A stretch of 64,000 nucleotides of DNA from an uncultured Prevotella sp. (GTDB taxonomy: Bacteria > Bacteroidota > Bacteroidia > Bacteroidales > Bacteroidaceae). Below the pieces are notes generated by a model. It was not told where the DNA came from, ran no database searches, and saw only the letters and a program-made list of their open reading frames with translations. The stretch is from NCBI GenBank assembly GCA_900550365.1, contig URRR01000003.1:1-64000 (forward strand), given 5' to 3'. The translations under genes were made by a program, and so were the position numbers. Below are positions 7,841 to 18,200 of the stretch, in pieces. Each line of letters starts with the position of its first letter. Position 1 is the stretch's first letter.

Positions 7841-10378
7841 CTATTCGAGCTCGACTACGGTTATTCCGGCGCCGCCGAACTGCACATGTTCGTCACGGAA
7901 CGACTTTACATTGGGCACGGTGGCGAGGTATTCGCGGATGAGCTGGCGCAGTATGCCTGAGCCTGTGCCGTGCAGAATGCGCACACGGCTCATGCCGACG
8001 AGTATCGCGTCGTCAATAAAATAGGTCACGGCGGTTATCGCCTCGTCACCTCTCATGCCGCGCACGTCAAGGTCTTGCCTGAAGTTCAGCTTGTGCTCGT
8101 CCATGGTCTCACGCGTCTGCCGCCCTACGTTGACATATACCTTCGGCTCTTCCTTCTTCGGTGCCTCGGCACGTTCAAGCCGTTCGGCACGCATCTTGGT
8201 GCGCATGTCGCCGAAAATCACCGTCGCCATTTTGCCGTCAAGGCTCTCTATGCGGCCCACGGTGCTCAGTCCTTTTATGCGCACGGTGTCGCCCGCCTTC
8301 AGCGTGTCGGGCTTTTCAGGCTTTGCCAGGGTGCCATGGGCTGTCTGTCCGGCGCCTTTCGCCATGGCCTCCCCTGCCCGCTCCTTCTTGCGCTTCTCCT
8401 TTCTGGCCTTGCGTTCCTGTATCTGGCGCATCTTGCGTTCTATCTTCTCGTCGCTGGCCGCGGTGTCAATGTCCTTCACGCCGGCCTTGAAGGCCTCCAG
8501 CTCTTCACGTATCTTCTTTGTCTCCGCCTTCTCAGCCTGGCTCTCGCGGATTTCCTTTATCGTGCGCTCTATCATGCGGTTGCTCTCTCTGAGCAGCTCC
8601 TCGGCCTGTTCCTTGGCCTTGCGCAGAATGTCCTTACGGCTCTGCTCAAGCTCCTTCACCTCGCTTTCATAGCGGGCTATGGTCTGCTCAAGACTCTTCT
8701 CCCGCTGGTGAATGTTCTGGCGCTTGTTCTCCCAGTAGCGTTTGTCACGCACGATGTCCTGAAGGTATTTGTCGCTCTGGATGTAGTCACTGCCTACTAT
8801 TTCGCTGGCCTCTCTTATCACCTCGTCAGGCAGTCCTATCTTTCTTGCTATCTCAATGGCGAACGAGCTGCCGGGATTACCTATCGAGAGCTGGAACAGG
8901 GGGCGCATCTGCTGACGGTCATACAGCATCGCTCCGTTGACCACCCCGCCGTGGTTTTCGGCAAAGTGCTTAAGGTTCTGATAGTGGGTGGTTATTACTC
9001 CATAAGCCTTGCGGCCGCAAAGCTGGCCCAGCACGGCCTCGGCAATGGCTCCGCCTATCTGCGGCTCGGTGCCCGTTCCGAACTCGTCGATGAGCAGCAG
9101 GGTGGCGTCGTCAGAGTAACGCATCATGTATTTCATGTTCATCAGGTGGCTCGAGTACGTGCTGAGGTCGTTCTCTATGCTCTGCTCGTCGCCGATGTCA
9201 ATGAAGATGTTGTTGAATATGCCTGTGCTTGAGCGCTCGCCTATGGGCACGGACAGACCGCACTGCAGCATGTACTGCACCAGACCTACCGTCTTGAGGC
9301 ACACTGACTTGCCGCCGGCGTTAGGTCCTGATATGATGAGTATGCGCTTCTCATTAGTCAGCATGATGTCGAGCGGCACCACGCTCTTGCCCTGCTTGCC
9401 GAGAGAAAGCCCCAGCAGGGGGTGTACGGCCTGTATCCAGTCGATGTGGGGATAAGCGTTCACCTGCGGCTCTATGCCCTTGACGAGACGTGCCAGCTCG
9501 GCTTTGGCGTGTATCAGGTCAATGGCGGCGAGCAGACGGTACGACTGCAGTATGGGCTTGACATACGGACGCACAAGCGCAGAGAACTCTGTCAGTATGC
9601 GGATTATCTCGCGGCGCTCGTCCGCCTCAAGCTCGCGTATCCTGTTGTTGGCCTCTACTACCTCGGCAGGCTCGATAAACACGGTCTTGCCTGAGGCTGA
9701 CTCGTCGTGCACGATGCCGCGTATCTTGCGCTTAAGGCCCTGCGATACGGGTATGACCAGGCGGCCGTCACGCACGGCGGGCGTAACGTCCTTATCTACC
9801 AGTCCTTCGCTCTGGGCGGCTCTCAGTATGCCGTTGAGCGTGCGCGATATGCCGTTCTCGGTGCGTGACAGTTCACGGCGGATGTCGGCAAGGGCGGGCG
9901 ACGCGCTGTCTTTTATCTTTCCGAACTTGTCAAGTATCTGGTCAATGCGCTGCACAAGCTGCGGAAATGTCATCACGTCCTCGGTGAGCCGGTGCAGGGC
10001 CGGATATGGATAAACATGCTCTTCACCGTCGTCATCGTCGCCGGTACGGTTAAGATAGTTTACTATGCGGTTGATAGTATCAAGCGAGCGGCGCAGGTCA
10101 AACAGCTCACCTTCATCAAGATGGGTGCCTTCGAGGCGCAGACGGGCCACTGCCTGGCGCACGTCAAAGAAATAGTTCATGGGGAAGTCGTCAGCCTCCT
10201 CCTGCAACCGCCTGAACTCACGCACCTGCGTAAGCCACTCGTTTACGGTGGCGGCATCGCTGCTGGCCTGCATTCCGCTGACCATCTCCTTGCCCAGCGT
10301 ACTGAGACAACGCTCTGTAAGCAAGGCTCTTATCTCGTCAAAGCCTATCTTGCTTTCAAAAGTCTTGGGATAAATCAT
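7841..10378 (-). CDS. mutS2: Endonuclease MutS2 (MutS family with Smr domain)
   Basis: DNA-binding ATPase that acts against recombination intermediates and, in some bacteria, rescues collided ribosomes. The 845 residues show the MutS2 order: helical core, ATPase with Walker A GPNAGGKSV near residue 355, Walker B LLLIDEFGTGTEP near 430 and TTHYQNLKHFA near 470; a long charged coiled coil (about 525-680); a KOW-like strand region; and a C-terminal Smr nuclease domain with LDVRGMRGDEA near 775 and HGTGSGILR near 808. The N-terminus MIYPKTFESKIGFD is conserved. A TAATTTTG box ends 4 nt before the ATG, so the mRNA may be leaderless. Confidence 0.95.
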   Translation of the reverse strand: MIYPKTFESKIGFDEIRALLTERCLSTLGKEMVSGMQASSDAATVNEWLTQVREFRRLQEEADDFPMNYFFDVRQAVARLRLEGTHLDEGELFDLRRSLDTINRIVNYLNRTGDDDDGEEHVYPYPALHRLTEDVMTFPQLVQRIDQILDKFGKIKDSASPALADIRRELSRTENGISRTLNGILRAAQSEGLVDKDVTPAVRDGRLVIPVSQGLKRKIRGIVHDESASGKTVFIEPAEVVEANNRIRELEADERREIIRILTEFSALVRPYVKPILQSYRLLAAIDLIHAKAELARLVKGIEPQVNAYPHIDWIQAVHPLLGLSLGKQGKSVVPLDIMLTNEKRILIISGPNAGGKSVCLKTVGLVQYMLQCGLSVPIGERSSTGIFNNIFIDIGDEQSIENDLSTYSSHLMNMKYMMRYSDDATLLLIDEFGTGTEPQIGGAIAEAVLGQLCGRKAYGVITTHYQNLKHFAENHGGVVNGAMLYDRQQMRPLFQLSIGNPGSSFAIEIARKIGLPDEVIREASEIVGSDYIQSDKYLQDIVRDKRYWENKRQNIHQREKSLEQTIARYESEVKELEQSRKDILRKAKEQAEELLRESNRMIERTIKEIRESQAEKAETKKIREELEAFKAGVKDIDTAASDEKIERKMRQIQERKARKEKRKKERAGEAMAKGAGQTAHGTLAKPEKPDTLKAGDTVRIKGLSTVGRIESLDGKMATVIFGDMRTKMRAERLERAEAPKKEEPKVYVNVGRQTRETMDEHKLNFRQDLDVRGMRGDEAITAVTYFIDDAILVGMSRVRILHGTGSGILRQLIREYLATVPNVKSFRDEHVQFGGAGITVVELE

Positions 10379-10382
10379 GCTG

Positions 10383-10390
10383 CAAAATTA
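10383..10390 (-). promoter_or_regulatory. -7 box (TAATTTTG) for mutS2
   Basis: Exact TAnnTTTG match on the minus strand with only four bases between its final G and the mutS2 ATG, implying transcription starts at or within a few bases of the start codon. Confidence 0.6.
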
Positions 10391-10458
10391 CTCATTTTGT
10401 ACGTAAACAAGGTGCATCGGCTGATTAATTTAAAGTTTAGCGGTAAAGGATTTATCGT

Positions 10459-10569
10459 AAAGGGACGGTCAGCAGCGTTGCAAAGAACGGTCAACGGCGT
10501 TGCAAAAGGCCGTCAATCGCAAGCTAAAAGGCCGTCAATCGCAGGCCGAAAGACGGCCTTTTGAATCGT
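10459..10569. repeat. 22-bp repeat array B (about 5 units)
   Basis: Five units starting at about 10459, 10482, 10504, 10526 and 10548 (first one 23 bp, the rest 22). Cores run AAAGGGACGGTC, AAAGAACGGTC, AAAAGGCCGTC, AAAAGGCCGTC and finally the inverted GACGGCCTTTT. The following bases (10566-10600) resemble the flank of array D, sharing GTAA.CAAAC.CATAC and ATTAAC. It lies in the 377-bp gap between mutS2 and the mannan locus; the remainder of that gap contains the mutS2 promoter and the mannan operon terminator. Confidence 0.85.
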
Positions 10570-10693
10570 AACAAAACGCATACGCGATAATTAACAAACG
10601 CCACACAAGAGGGCATGGATTTGTTATATCGTAAGCAAAAGCGCCGTATTTACTTACAGTTTTACGCAACCTGTATCGTCCGTATTAAATAAA

Positions 10694-10731
10694 AACGCCA
10701 TGGACGACTGGTGTTTGTCGGCCACGGCGTT
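10694..10731 (-). terminator. Rho-independent terminator of the mannan operon
   Basis: On the minus strand the arms at 10731-10722 and 10703-10694 pair over 10 bp (one G-U), extended by an inner CGAC/GTCG stem, and are followed by GTTTTTATTT. It lies 25 bp beyond the stop of the last gene of the leftward mannan locus. Confidence 0.8.
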
Positions 10732-10755
10732 GCCAAGGTTCTGTCAATTCACTTT

Positions 10756-12168
10756 TTAACGGATAATGACTTTCTTTCCGTTATGGATGTAGATACCTTT
10801 TGAAGGATGCTCAACGCGCATACCCTGAAGGTTGTAATACGCGTCGTCTTCAATCTTATTTACCTCTATGTTGCTGATACCTGTTGATTCGTCGTCAGTA
10901 AATACAAGTTCTATCGTTCCTTCGGCGGGAGTGATGTCGGTAGTTGTTTCAAGGTAAGCTTTGTGTGCAGGAACAGTAGCTTCTGCTGAAACAAGGCTGA
11001 ACGTAGCGTTCTGATCCTCACTGAATGTGTAGTGATAAGTTCCCTCTGTGGATGCGGTTACAGTCTGTGCCCAGTCACCTATTGCCTTCAGATAGTTCGT
11101 GGTTTCGTTAGTTCCCTCGCCTACTGGTATCTCATAACTGCCGGGGTCACCCTTAACGATAATGCCGGTATATGCCGGAACAATGGTTACAGGAGAAAGA
11201 GTAACCTTTCCTGTCTCAACTGCCGTTGCGTAATAAGCCTTTATGTCAGCACCTGTAAAGTCAAGAGTCTTTGACGAGTTGCTGTAAGTCGCAACACCGG
11301 CTGTGCCTATCGTAACAAGTGCAGCATCGTAACTGTCGGGATATGTGGTAAGCTCAACCTTAGTGATAATAATGTTCTTGCCTCTTACCAAGATACCGTT
11401 CATCTGTATTTTTTCAAGAATTTCTACATTCGGAATTTCATAACGGAACTTATAATCACCACTTGTAGAAGATGCGTCAGTCTCTGAATCTGTATCAAAA
11501 GCCACCCAACCATCGGGATTCGCAACCTGTACATGGGCGCCTTCACCTGCAACGGTGTAGCTTACAGTTATCACGTCACCTACCTTTGCTGTACCTAAAG
11601 CCACTGGTTTATTTTCATAGCTGAGAACTAAATGTGTTGCCCAATCTCCAGTTTCAACGGGTTCTTCTTCCCACAAGATTGTTGTCGTACCTTCTTCATC
11701 AGGAGTATCTGGTTCTTCTTCACCCCCGGCTTCTTCTGTTCCGTACGCAACCTTTGTAATGGTAATAAAGTGACCGTTGATTATCATGCCGTATGTTTGC
11801 AGCAATTCAACCTGCTCATCTGTAAGATCTATTGTTACGTCTCCGTCTGCGTCAATACTGCTTTCAGCGATTGTTGTGCGCGTGTACTGATCTGTAGTAC
11901 CTTCAACCAAAGTAGGGTTATTTGCCGTTATTTGAAACTGATACCACTGCTCATCAGCAGCAGTCGCATCCTCGATATTCTGAGACATTGTTATTACCAG
12001 TTTGTCTCCGCTTTGAAGTTCTGTTAATGCTGACGCGTCAATCTCAAGACGTGTGTCCCAGTTCCAGTTGCCAAGCTCGTGTGTACCAGTCCATGCGGTT
12101 GTCATCTCGGCGCTTGCCGAAATCACTATTGCCATAAAGAGCAATAAGGTAGTAAATAATTTCTTCAT
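10756..12168 (-). CDS. Secreted modular protein with Prevotella-type C-terminal tail
   Basis: Function not established. After a signal peptide (about 1-20, ending ISASA) come two copies of a roughly 115-residue beta-rich module (about 22-143 and 160-274), linked by an acidic Glu/Asp/Pro stretch (147-160). Each copy has a G.W near its start, an internal SGDKL or VGDVI, and ends with G[MI]..NG or VRG followed by ITKV. The same module occurs three times in the protein at 18512-19660. Residues 280-425 form another beta-rich domain, and the last 25 (YNLQGMRV, KGIYIHNGKKV) are the tail common on secreted Prevotella proteins. Last gene of the mannan operon; a carbohydrate-binding role is an inference. 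Start taken at the ATG of MKKLFTT, not the TTG two codons upstream. Confidence 0.75.
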   Translation of the reverse strand: MKKLFTTLLLFMAIVISASAEMTTAWTGTHELGNWNWDTRLEIDASALTELQSGDKLVITMSQNIEDATAADEQWYQFQITANNPTLVEGTTDQYTRTTIAESSIDADGDVTIDLTDEQVELLQTYGMIINGHFITITKVAYGTEEAGGEEEPDTPDEEGTTTILWEEEPVETGDWATHLVLSYENKPVALGTAKVGDVITVSYTVAGEGAHVQVANPDGWVAFDTDSETDASSTSGDYKFRYEIPNVEILEKIQMNGILVRGKNIIITKVELTTYPDSYDAALVTIGTAGVATYSNSSKTLDFTGADIKAYYATAVETGKVTLSPVTIVPAYTGIIVKGDPGSYEIPVGEGTNETTNYLKAIGDWAQTVTASTEGTYHYTFSEDQNATFSLVSAEATVPAHKAYLETTTDITPAEGTIELVFTDDESTGISNIEVNKIEDDAYYNLQGMRVEHPSKGIYIHNGKKVIIR

Positions 12169-12259
12169 AAACAATGCAATTTAAAGGGTTAATATAAAGT
12201 AAAGTTATGCCGGCGGAGCAAGCCATGAGCTTATGCCCCGCCGGCAAGGAAAGGTAAAT

Positions 12260-13456
12260 TTATTTATGTTCGATACGTATATTACCGATGCGGAAGTCGG
12301 CAGTATATTCAGCGTCAGGCTGGAACGCTATGCTAAGCGTTGCCCAACGTGAGCCTTCAGTTCCGTACATGCCGTTGCTAAGCATGTCAGCAAGCGGCCA
12401 CGTAACCGTCTGCCACTGGTCATGCGTGTTAAGACCGAGGCCGTCACCGGGGTTCCATACGTATCTGTTGCCCCAGTTGAAACATGGCTGCAACGACGAA
12501 GAGCCTGTAAGCGGATTGCTTCCGGCCGTGAGGATTTCAAACTTCAGCACGTAATTATTCCACTCATCGGGATTGAGCAAGCCTATGTCTGTGCCGTCAA
12601 TGTCAACCATATTCTGGCTGAGGTCGAACTGATTCCATGACCAGGCACCGAGCTGACCCGTTACATGTATGTGCGGACGGCCAAGGTCTGACGCATCTGC
12701 AACAGCATCATCAGTCTCAACGTTTACGATGATATTACCATCTGTAGATATGCTTACTTCTGACATGTCGCCGTAAAGCAGGTTCTGCGTCGGACGGAAA
12801 GGCAGTGTGGCTGTCTGCTGCTGCCCGTTCTCGTCATTATATACAATCTCAAGAGTGCTGTTATCGGCCGTTCCCTCAGGGATTAAGGCCTTCATTGACG
12901 TGTTGGTTATCGAACCTACACCGAGCGCTGTGCCGTTAAGCATTACCTGCGAGTCTGTTCCGAAGTTGAAGAAGTCGAAGTTGCGGCCAAGTATCGTTAC
13001 CGAATCGCCGGCGTTGATGAACTCGTTCTGCAGTCCGGTTATCTGCAGCTCGGGGAAAGGCACGGTGAATGCGTACTCTGCCGAGCCTTGCTCTGTTGTG
13101 TAGACAATCGTGTTCTCTGACGCAAACGACAGCTCGGAAGGAATAACGACGTTGGCCGATGTTGAGTAAGTGTAAGCTTCAGAGAGGTCGGCCTCAACCA
13201 TGTTGAACGTTATGCTCGTAGGGTTGTTGAGGTTGCGGCCCACTATACGTATCATGTCGCCCATCTGGGCTTCGGTTATCGGAGTAGCGAGCGCTGTGTC
13301 GCCTACGGCGTAGACAGCCGTAATCACCGGCGCGCCCGTGTTGGCCTGGTCTTCCAGCGCGGTGTAGCCCTCCTCGTAATTGACAATGTCGTTACAGCTT
13401 GCCATTGTCAGCAGTGCGACGGCTGCGGCCATATATTTAAGAATGTTCTTTTTCAT
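12260..13456 (-). CDS. Surface glycan-binding lipoprotein with IPT/TIG domains (SusE-position)
   Basis: Outer-membrane lipoprotein expected to hold polysaccharide at the cell surface for SusC/SusD. The signal peptide ends in a lipobox before Cys (LLTMASCND, Cys near residue 21). Two IPT/TIG-like immunoglobulin domains follow (about 40-135, PVITAVYAVGD, and 138-220, LQITGLQNEFINAGDSVTILG), then a C-terminal aromatic-rich domain (about 225-398: GAWSWNQFDL, NWGNRYVWNPGDG, WQTVTWPL) typical of SGBP-B-like binding domains. Position directly after susD fits. The ATG at 13456 is preferred over the upstream TTG because it starts the signal peptide. Confidence 0.85.
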   Translation of the reverse strand: MKKNILKYMAAAVALLTMASCNDIVNYEEGYTALEDQANTGAPVITAVYAVGDTALATPITEAQMGDMIRIVGRNLNNPTSITFNMVEADLSEAYTYSTSANVVIPSELSFASENTIVYTTEQGSAEYAFTVPFPELQITGLQNEFINAGDSVTILGRNFDFFNFGTDSQVMLNGTALGVGSITNTSMKALIPEGTADNSTLEIVYNDENGQQQTATLPFRPTQNLLYGDMSEVSISTDGNIIVNVETDDAVADASDLGRPHIHVTGQLGAWSWNQFDLSQNMVDIDGTDIGLLNPDEWNNYVLKFEILTAGSNPLTGSSSLQPCFNWGNRYVWNPGDGLGLNTHDQWQTVTWPLADMLSNGMYGTEGSRWATLSIAFQPDAEYTADFRIGNIRIEHK

Positions 13457-13526
13457 TGTCTTGTTGTTTTTAATCGGCAAGCCTGCGTGCAGTCGGCTCG
13501 CGGGCCTGCCGCTTGTTTTGAATATG

Positions 13527-15275
13527 TTAGTTCCAGCCCGGGTTATTCTCGGTTATGGCCTTGTTGGTGTTAAGTTCTGAATTCGGAATAGGGAACAACA
13601 GGTTGCGCGTCTGCCTGATCTTGCTCACTCCGCTGTCTTCGTTATTGCCGATAGCGTTCATCGCATCGAGATATATTCCCCAGCGTATGAGGTCCCAACG
13701 GCGGTCGGCCTCGCAGGCAAACTCTTTCGCGCGCTCCTCTATTATCGCGCTGCGCATCTTGTCTTTAGTGTCGAGCGCGCCGTTACCGGTCAGGCTTCCG
13801 AGTGTCGCGTTTGAACGCTCACGCACCTCGTTAAGATATGTCAGGGCGTTGTTAAGATTGCCAAGCTCGTTCTCTGCCTCGGCATAGATAAGCATAACAT
13901 CGGCATAGCGGAGGAAAGGCCAGTTGGCATCGGCGTTCTCGGTAGCGTTGTTTGTTACGTCAGAATACTTCGTTGTGAAGGCCAGACACTCGCTTGTCTT
14001 GTTGTAATAGTAGCTTACGCCGTCAGCGTATATTCCGCTCGGGGCCTGTACATAGTTGCCGTCAAGGTCGGTGCCGGTAGCCATAATGCTGTATTCCTCA
14101 GTCAAAGGATAGAAGAAGCCGAGGTTACCGTCCTGCTGCCCGTTGACACGCCAGCGGTGCTTTACGCCTTGGGTGATGCGGTAATCATCATGTTCAAACA
14201 GGTCGTACCAGTGGCGTGTGCAGCCCGTCCAGCCTCCGCTAGCGATGAAATCGGAGCCGGCAGCAGTACGGTAACCGTCATACTGGGTGTGCACCTGCGT
14301 TGAATAAGTGTCGTTGCCGTCGGCTGAAGCAATAGAGAACATAAACTCTGAAGCGTTGCATGACGCTTTCAGCCACAACTGATCGTAAGGCAACAGCCCG
14401 TAACTGCCGTATTCGCCACTGATAACTGCCCAAGCCCACTCTGATGCCTGCTCGTAAAGAGCCTGCGGATCCATATTCTCATATCCGCTTACGGCCGTCT
14501 TGTTGAAGGTGTATGTTACCAACGGAGCATATTCCTTGTCGTCACCCTCACCGTCATAAGCTCCGCCCGTCTTAACTTCAATCGGCGTTCCGACTGGCAT
14601 TGCGGCTGAAGCCATTGTAGCGTAAATCTTTGCCAACATGCCGGCTGCGCTGCCTGCGCTGACGTGTCCGCTCTCGTATGCCTGGTCAGTGTTCTTATAC
14701 ATCATGGCGGCAGCGTCTTTCATGTTCTTTATGATATAGTTGTACACCGAGTCTACGCTTTGACGAGGCTGGTTCTTGTCTGACGTATCGACTTCCGGCT
14801 GAACGGGTACAGCCCCGTAAGCCCTGACGAGCAGGAAGTAAGCGAAAGCCTTGTGAAACTTCACTTCACCGATAGCGTTGTTCTTTACTGCATCTGAGAT
14901 GCTGCTCATCGCGTTAATCTCACGCTCTGCAAGGTTGGCACGGCCTATCAGGTTGTAGCATCCGTTCCAAAGAGCATCGGGCACTTCTGGCTCGCCCTGG
15001 AAATTACCTGCACCGAAAGTACCGAACAGCCAGTCGGGACCTGAGATGTAGTCAGCGTCCTGCTCGAGGACTCTCGGGAAGTATCCCCAGCGGAACATGT
15101 CGTTAATCCATTTGCTGTAGACACCCGTAACCCACTGTTTGGCGGCGTCCTCGCTGTCTCCTAACATATCAGGAGTTATGAAGCTGTCGGGGTCTTCCTC
15201 AATCCAGCTTGAACATCCTGTAAACGTTCCCATCCCTATTAAAAAGGCAAGGGCTGATAATATGATTTTTTTCAT
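13527..15275 (-). CDS. SusD/RagB-like nutrient-binding outer-membrane lipoprotein
   Basis: Lid protein of the SusCD transporter, binding oligosaccharides at the surface. The signal peptide ends GTFTGC, giving a lipid-modified Cys. The TPR-like SusD core is visible in WNGCYNLIGRANLAERE near residue 105, EVKFHKAFAYFLLVRAYGAVP near 137 and, close to the end, FLRYADVMLIYAEAENELGN, ERAKEFACEADRRWDLIRWG and NLLFPIPNSELNTNKAITENNPGW. Length 582 is normal. It follows susC after 12 bp and precedes the IPT/TIG binding protein. Confidence 0.95.
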   Translation of the reverse strand: MKKIILSALAFLIGMGTFTGCSSWIEEDPDSFITPDMLGDSEDAAKQWVTGVYSKWINDMFRWGYFPRVLEQDADYISGPDWLFGTFGAGNFQGEPEVPDALWNGCYNLIGRANLAEREINAMSSISDAVKNNAIGEVKFHKAFAYFLLVRAYGAVPVQPEVDTSDKNQPRQSVDSVYNYIIKNMKDAAAMMYKNTDQAYESGHVSAGSAAGMLAKIYATMASAAMPVGTPIEVKTGGAYDGEGDDKEYAPLVTYTFNKTAVSGYENMDPQALYEQASEWAWAVISGEYGSYGLLPYDQLWLKASCNASEFMFSIASADGNDTYSTQVHTQYDGYRTAAGSDFIASGGWTGCTRHWYDLFEHDDYRITQGVKHRWRVNGQQDGNLGFFYPLTEEYSIMATGTDLDGNYVQAPSGIYADGVSYYYNKTSECLAFTTKYSDVTNNATENADANWPFLRYADVMLIYAEAENELGNLNNALTYLNEVRERSNATLGSLTGNGALDTKDKMRSAIIEERAKEFACEADRRWDLIRWGIYLDAMNAIGNNEDSGVSKIRQTRNLLFPIPNSELNTNKAITENNPGWN

Positions 15276-15287
15276 CTTTGTATTCGG

Positions 15288-18200
15288 TTAGAATGTGAAA
15301 TTGAGACCAAGCGTAAATGAACGTGCGCTCGGATATGAATAACTGTCGACACCCGGCGTTGCGGCGTTAGTTCCACCTGCGTTGACATCCGGGTCAAACC
15401 AGCTGTAATTGGTTATCGTGAATACATTGTTTGCCGTAAACGAAATGTTCAGCTTCTGGATGCCGGGGAACGGCTTGAGCCAGTTGTAAGACAGAGTGAT
15501 ATACTTCATCTTGAGATAGCTGCCGTCCTCGACGTATCTGTTACTAAACAGCCATGTACGGTTGTATCCGGCAGTCGGCTTCGGCCATTTGGCGTTGGCT
15601 GCGTTCTCTACAGTCCATCGTGAGTCGTACGCCTCTTGAGTGATGTTACCGTAGTTGCCAAGCTCTATGTCTGTAAGGTTATAGTTCATAATGTCGTTGC
15701 CCTGAGAGCCTTGGAGCATAAACGAGAGCGTGAAGTTATTCCATGCCAGGTTGCTGGTAAAGCCATATACGAAGTCAGGATTAGTGTCACCGATGATCGT
15801 ACGGTCGGCAGCAGTTATCTGTCCGTCGCCGTTAAGGTCGCGGTATTTTATCTCACCGACATACCTTAAGGCCTCAACGTCAGAAAGATTAGCGTATGCC
15901 GGGAATGAACGTACCTCGGCAACATTGTCATAGAAGCCGTCCTCTACGTATCCGAAGATAGTACCGATAGGACATCCGTTGCGCTGGAGGAAGGCCTGGT
16001 CAGCCGCGCTCCAGAGCGATGTGGCATACTGGTCGCCGTCAAGGCCGCCGATGCGGTTACGGTTGAGTGACAGGTTTGCCGTTATATTCCATTTTACCGA
16101 AGTGTTACGGAACACGTCATAGTTGAGCGTAAACTCGAGTCCTTCATTGGTTACGTTGCCGCTGTTTACCATCATCTGGGTAAAACCAGAGCTGCCCGGG
16201 ATTGTAACGTTCTGCAACAGATCGCGCGTTTTCTTATAATAGTAGTCAACAGTGAACTGGAGCCGGTTGTCAAGGAATCCCATGTCGATACCTGCGTTAA
16301 ACTGGTCTGTGGTCTCCCACTTAAGGTCCGGGTTGGTAGGTCCACGCCAGTCAACCATTGCCGAGCCGCTTTCCAGCGAGCCGTTGTAGGGATAGTTGGC
16401 GGCGTTAAGCATCTCGAGAGTACGGTATGCACCGATACCCTGGTTACCGGTCTGGCCGAAGCTGAGACGGAACTTAAGGTTTGAGAACACGTTGAGGTCT
16501 TGTATGAATTTCTCTTCACTTGCTCTCCATGCGAAAGCTCCTGAGAGGAAGGTCGCCCACTTGTTGTTCTTAGCGAAGCTCGAGCTACCGTCGGTACGTA
16601 CACTTGCGGTGAAAATATACTTGTCCATAAGAGTGTAGTTGACACGCCCGAGGAACGATTCAAGAGCCTGTTCCGTTGTGCTGCTTGATATTGTGGCACG
16701 GTCGATGGCAAGGCTCATGTCGTTGTCCTGCGTATAGTCAGTCGGGAAGTTGGTTGCCGTCATGGCAGTGTTCTCGCCGGTTCCCTTCTCAAAAGTCATA
16801 CCGGCCATGATGTTAAGCGAATGTACGCCCCATCTCTTATCAAAAGTAAGGATACTTTCTGCCGTCATACTCTTCCATATGCTCGTAGCCTTACCGGCCA
16901 TACCGTTGGTAGGAGTACGTCCTTCCTGTGTGTGGCGGTCATAGTAAGTGTTACGATGATCGTCGTTGTAGCCCAGACCGAGATTCTGGCGGAACTTGAG
17001 CCACGGCGTGAATTTAATCTCGAGGTAACTGCTTGAGAACCAGCTAATCTGCTTCAACTGGTCCTTTGCGCCGTTTACATAGTTCACCGGATTGGTGGCA
17101 AGCCAGTTAAGCTCGTCAAGCTGTTCGGTCTCGGTATGCGGTCCGTAAGTCGGAGGGAAGATGAGGGCCGAGCGTACAACGCCGGTATTCTGAGAACCTG
17201 TGCGCTGGAAGTCGGTCGTAGTATTGGTGAAGAATGAGCTTGTACCAATCTCAAACCAGTCAGTTATATGCCGGCCGATGTTGATAGAGATACCGTAGCG
17301 CTCAAAGCCGGTGTTCTTAATCGTACCGTCCTGCTTCGTAAAGTTACCTGAGAAGTTGTACCAGCCCTTGCTGTTACCGTTGCTTACGCTAAGGCTGTAG
17401 TCCTGCTGGAAAGCAGTCTGGAATATCTCGTCCTGCCAGTTGGCGGTAGCCACCTCGTCAACGTTGCCGTATTCATCAGTACGCAGACCGGGGTTAAGGA
17501 AGTCTTCAGGTCCGGGGTTGTATGTTCCGGAGTCATAAATGAACGTGCCGTTGATGTACGGATAATCCCACTCACCACGGTAAGGAAAGGCAGCCGTGCT
17601 GCCTTCATAGTAATGGCTGTTGGCATACTGCTCGTTCTGATACAGGGCGTAGGTGTATGGGTCGAGCATCTTCATACGCTTGGCCACGGTCTGAAGCCCC
17701 AGCTTGACGTTGAGCTCGATAGTAGGCTTGCCGCCGTCGCTCTCCTTACCCTTCTTCGTTGTGATTATGACAACGCCGTTGGCACCACGCGAACCGTAGA
17801 TTGCGGTGGCCGAAGCATCCTTGAGCACCTCGATAGTCTCGATGTCGTTGGGGTTAATCATTGACAAAGGAGATGTGAACGTGTTGTTACCCTCGTTGGC
17901 CGTTGATGTAGGTGTGCCGTTAGGGTTAGTGCCGTAGGGCACTCCGTCAACAATATAAAGCGGCTGTGAGCTGGTCGTAAACGAGTTGGCGCCGCGCACA
18001 GTGATGCTCACTCCCGCGCCAGGCGCGCCGTCACTCTGGTTTACCTGCACACCGGCTATCTTGCCCTGCAGGGCGTGGGCCACGTCGGTAGCGTTACCTT
18101 TGAGCAGTTCGTCGCCCTTGATTTGGGATACCGAGCCGCTCAGGTCACGCTTCTTCATCGTGCCGTAACCTACTACCACGAGCTCATCCATTTCATTAGC

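Noticed and set aside
7970..9232. 420-codon frame opposite mutS2
   Set aside because: A shadow of mutS2: low-complexity Leu/Val/Ala composition from its codon use, on the opposite strand of a clear gene.
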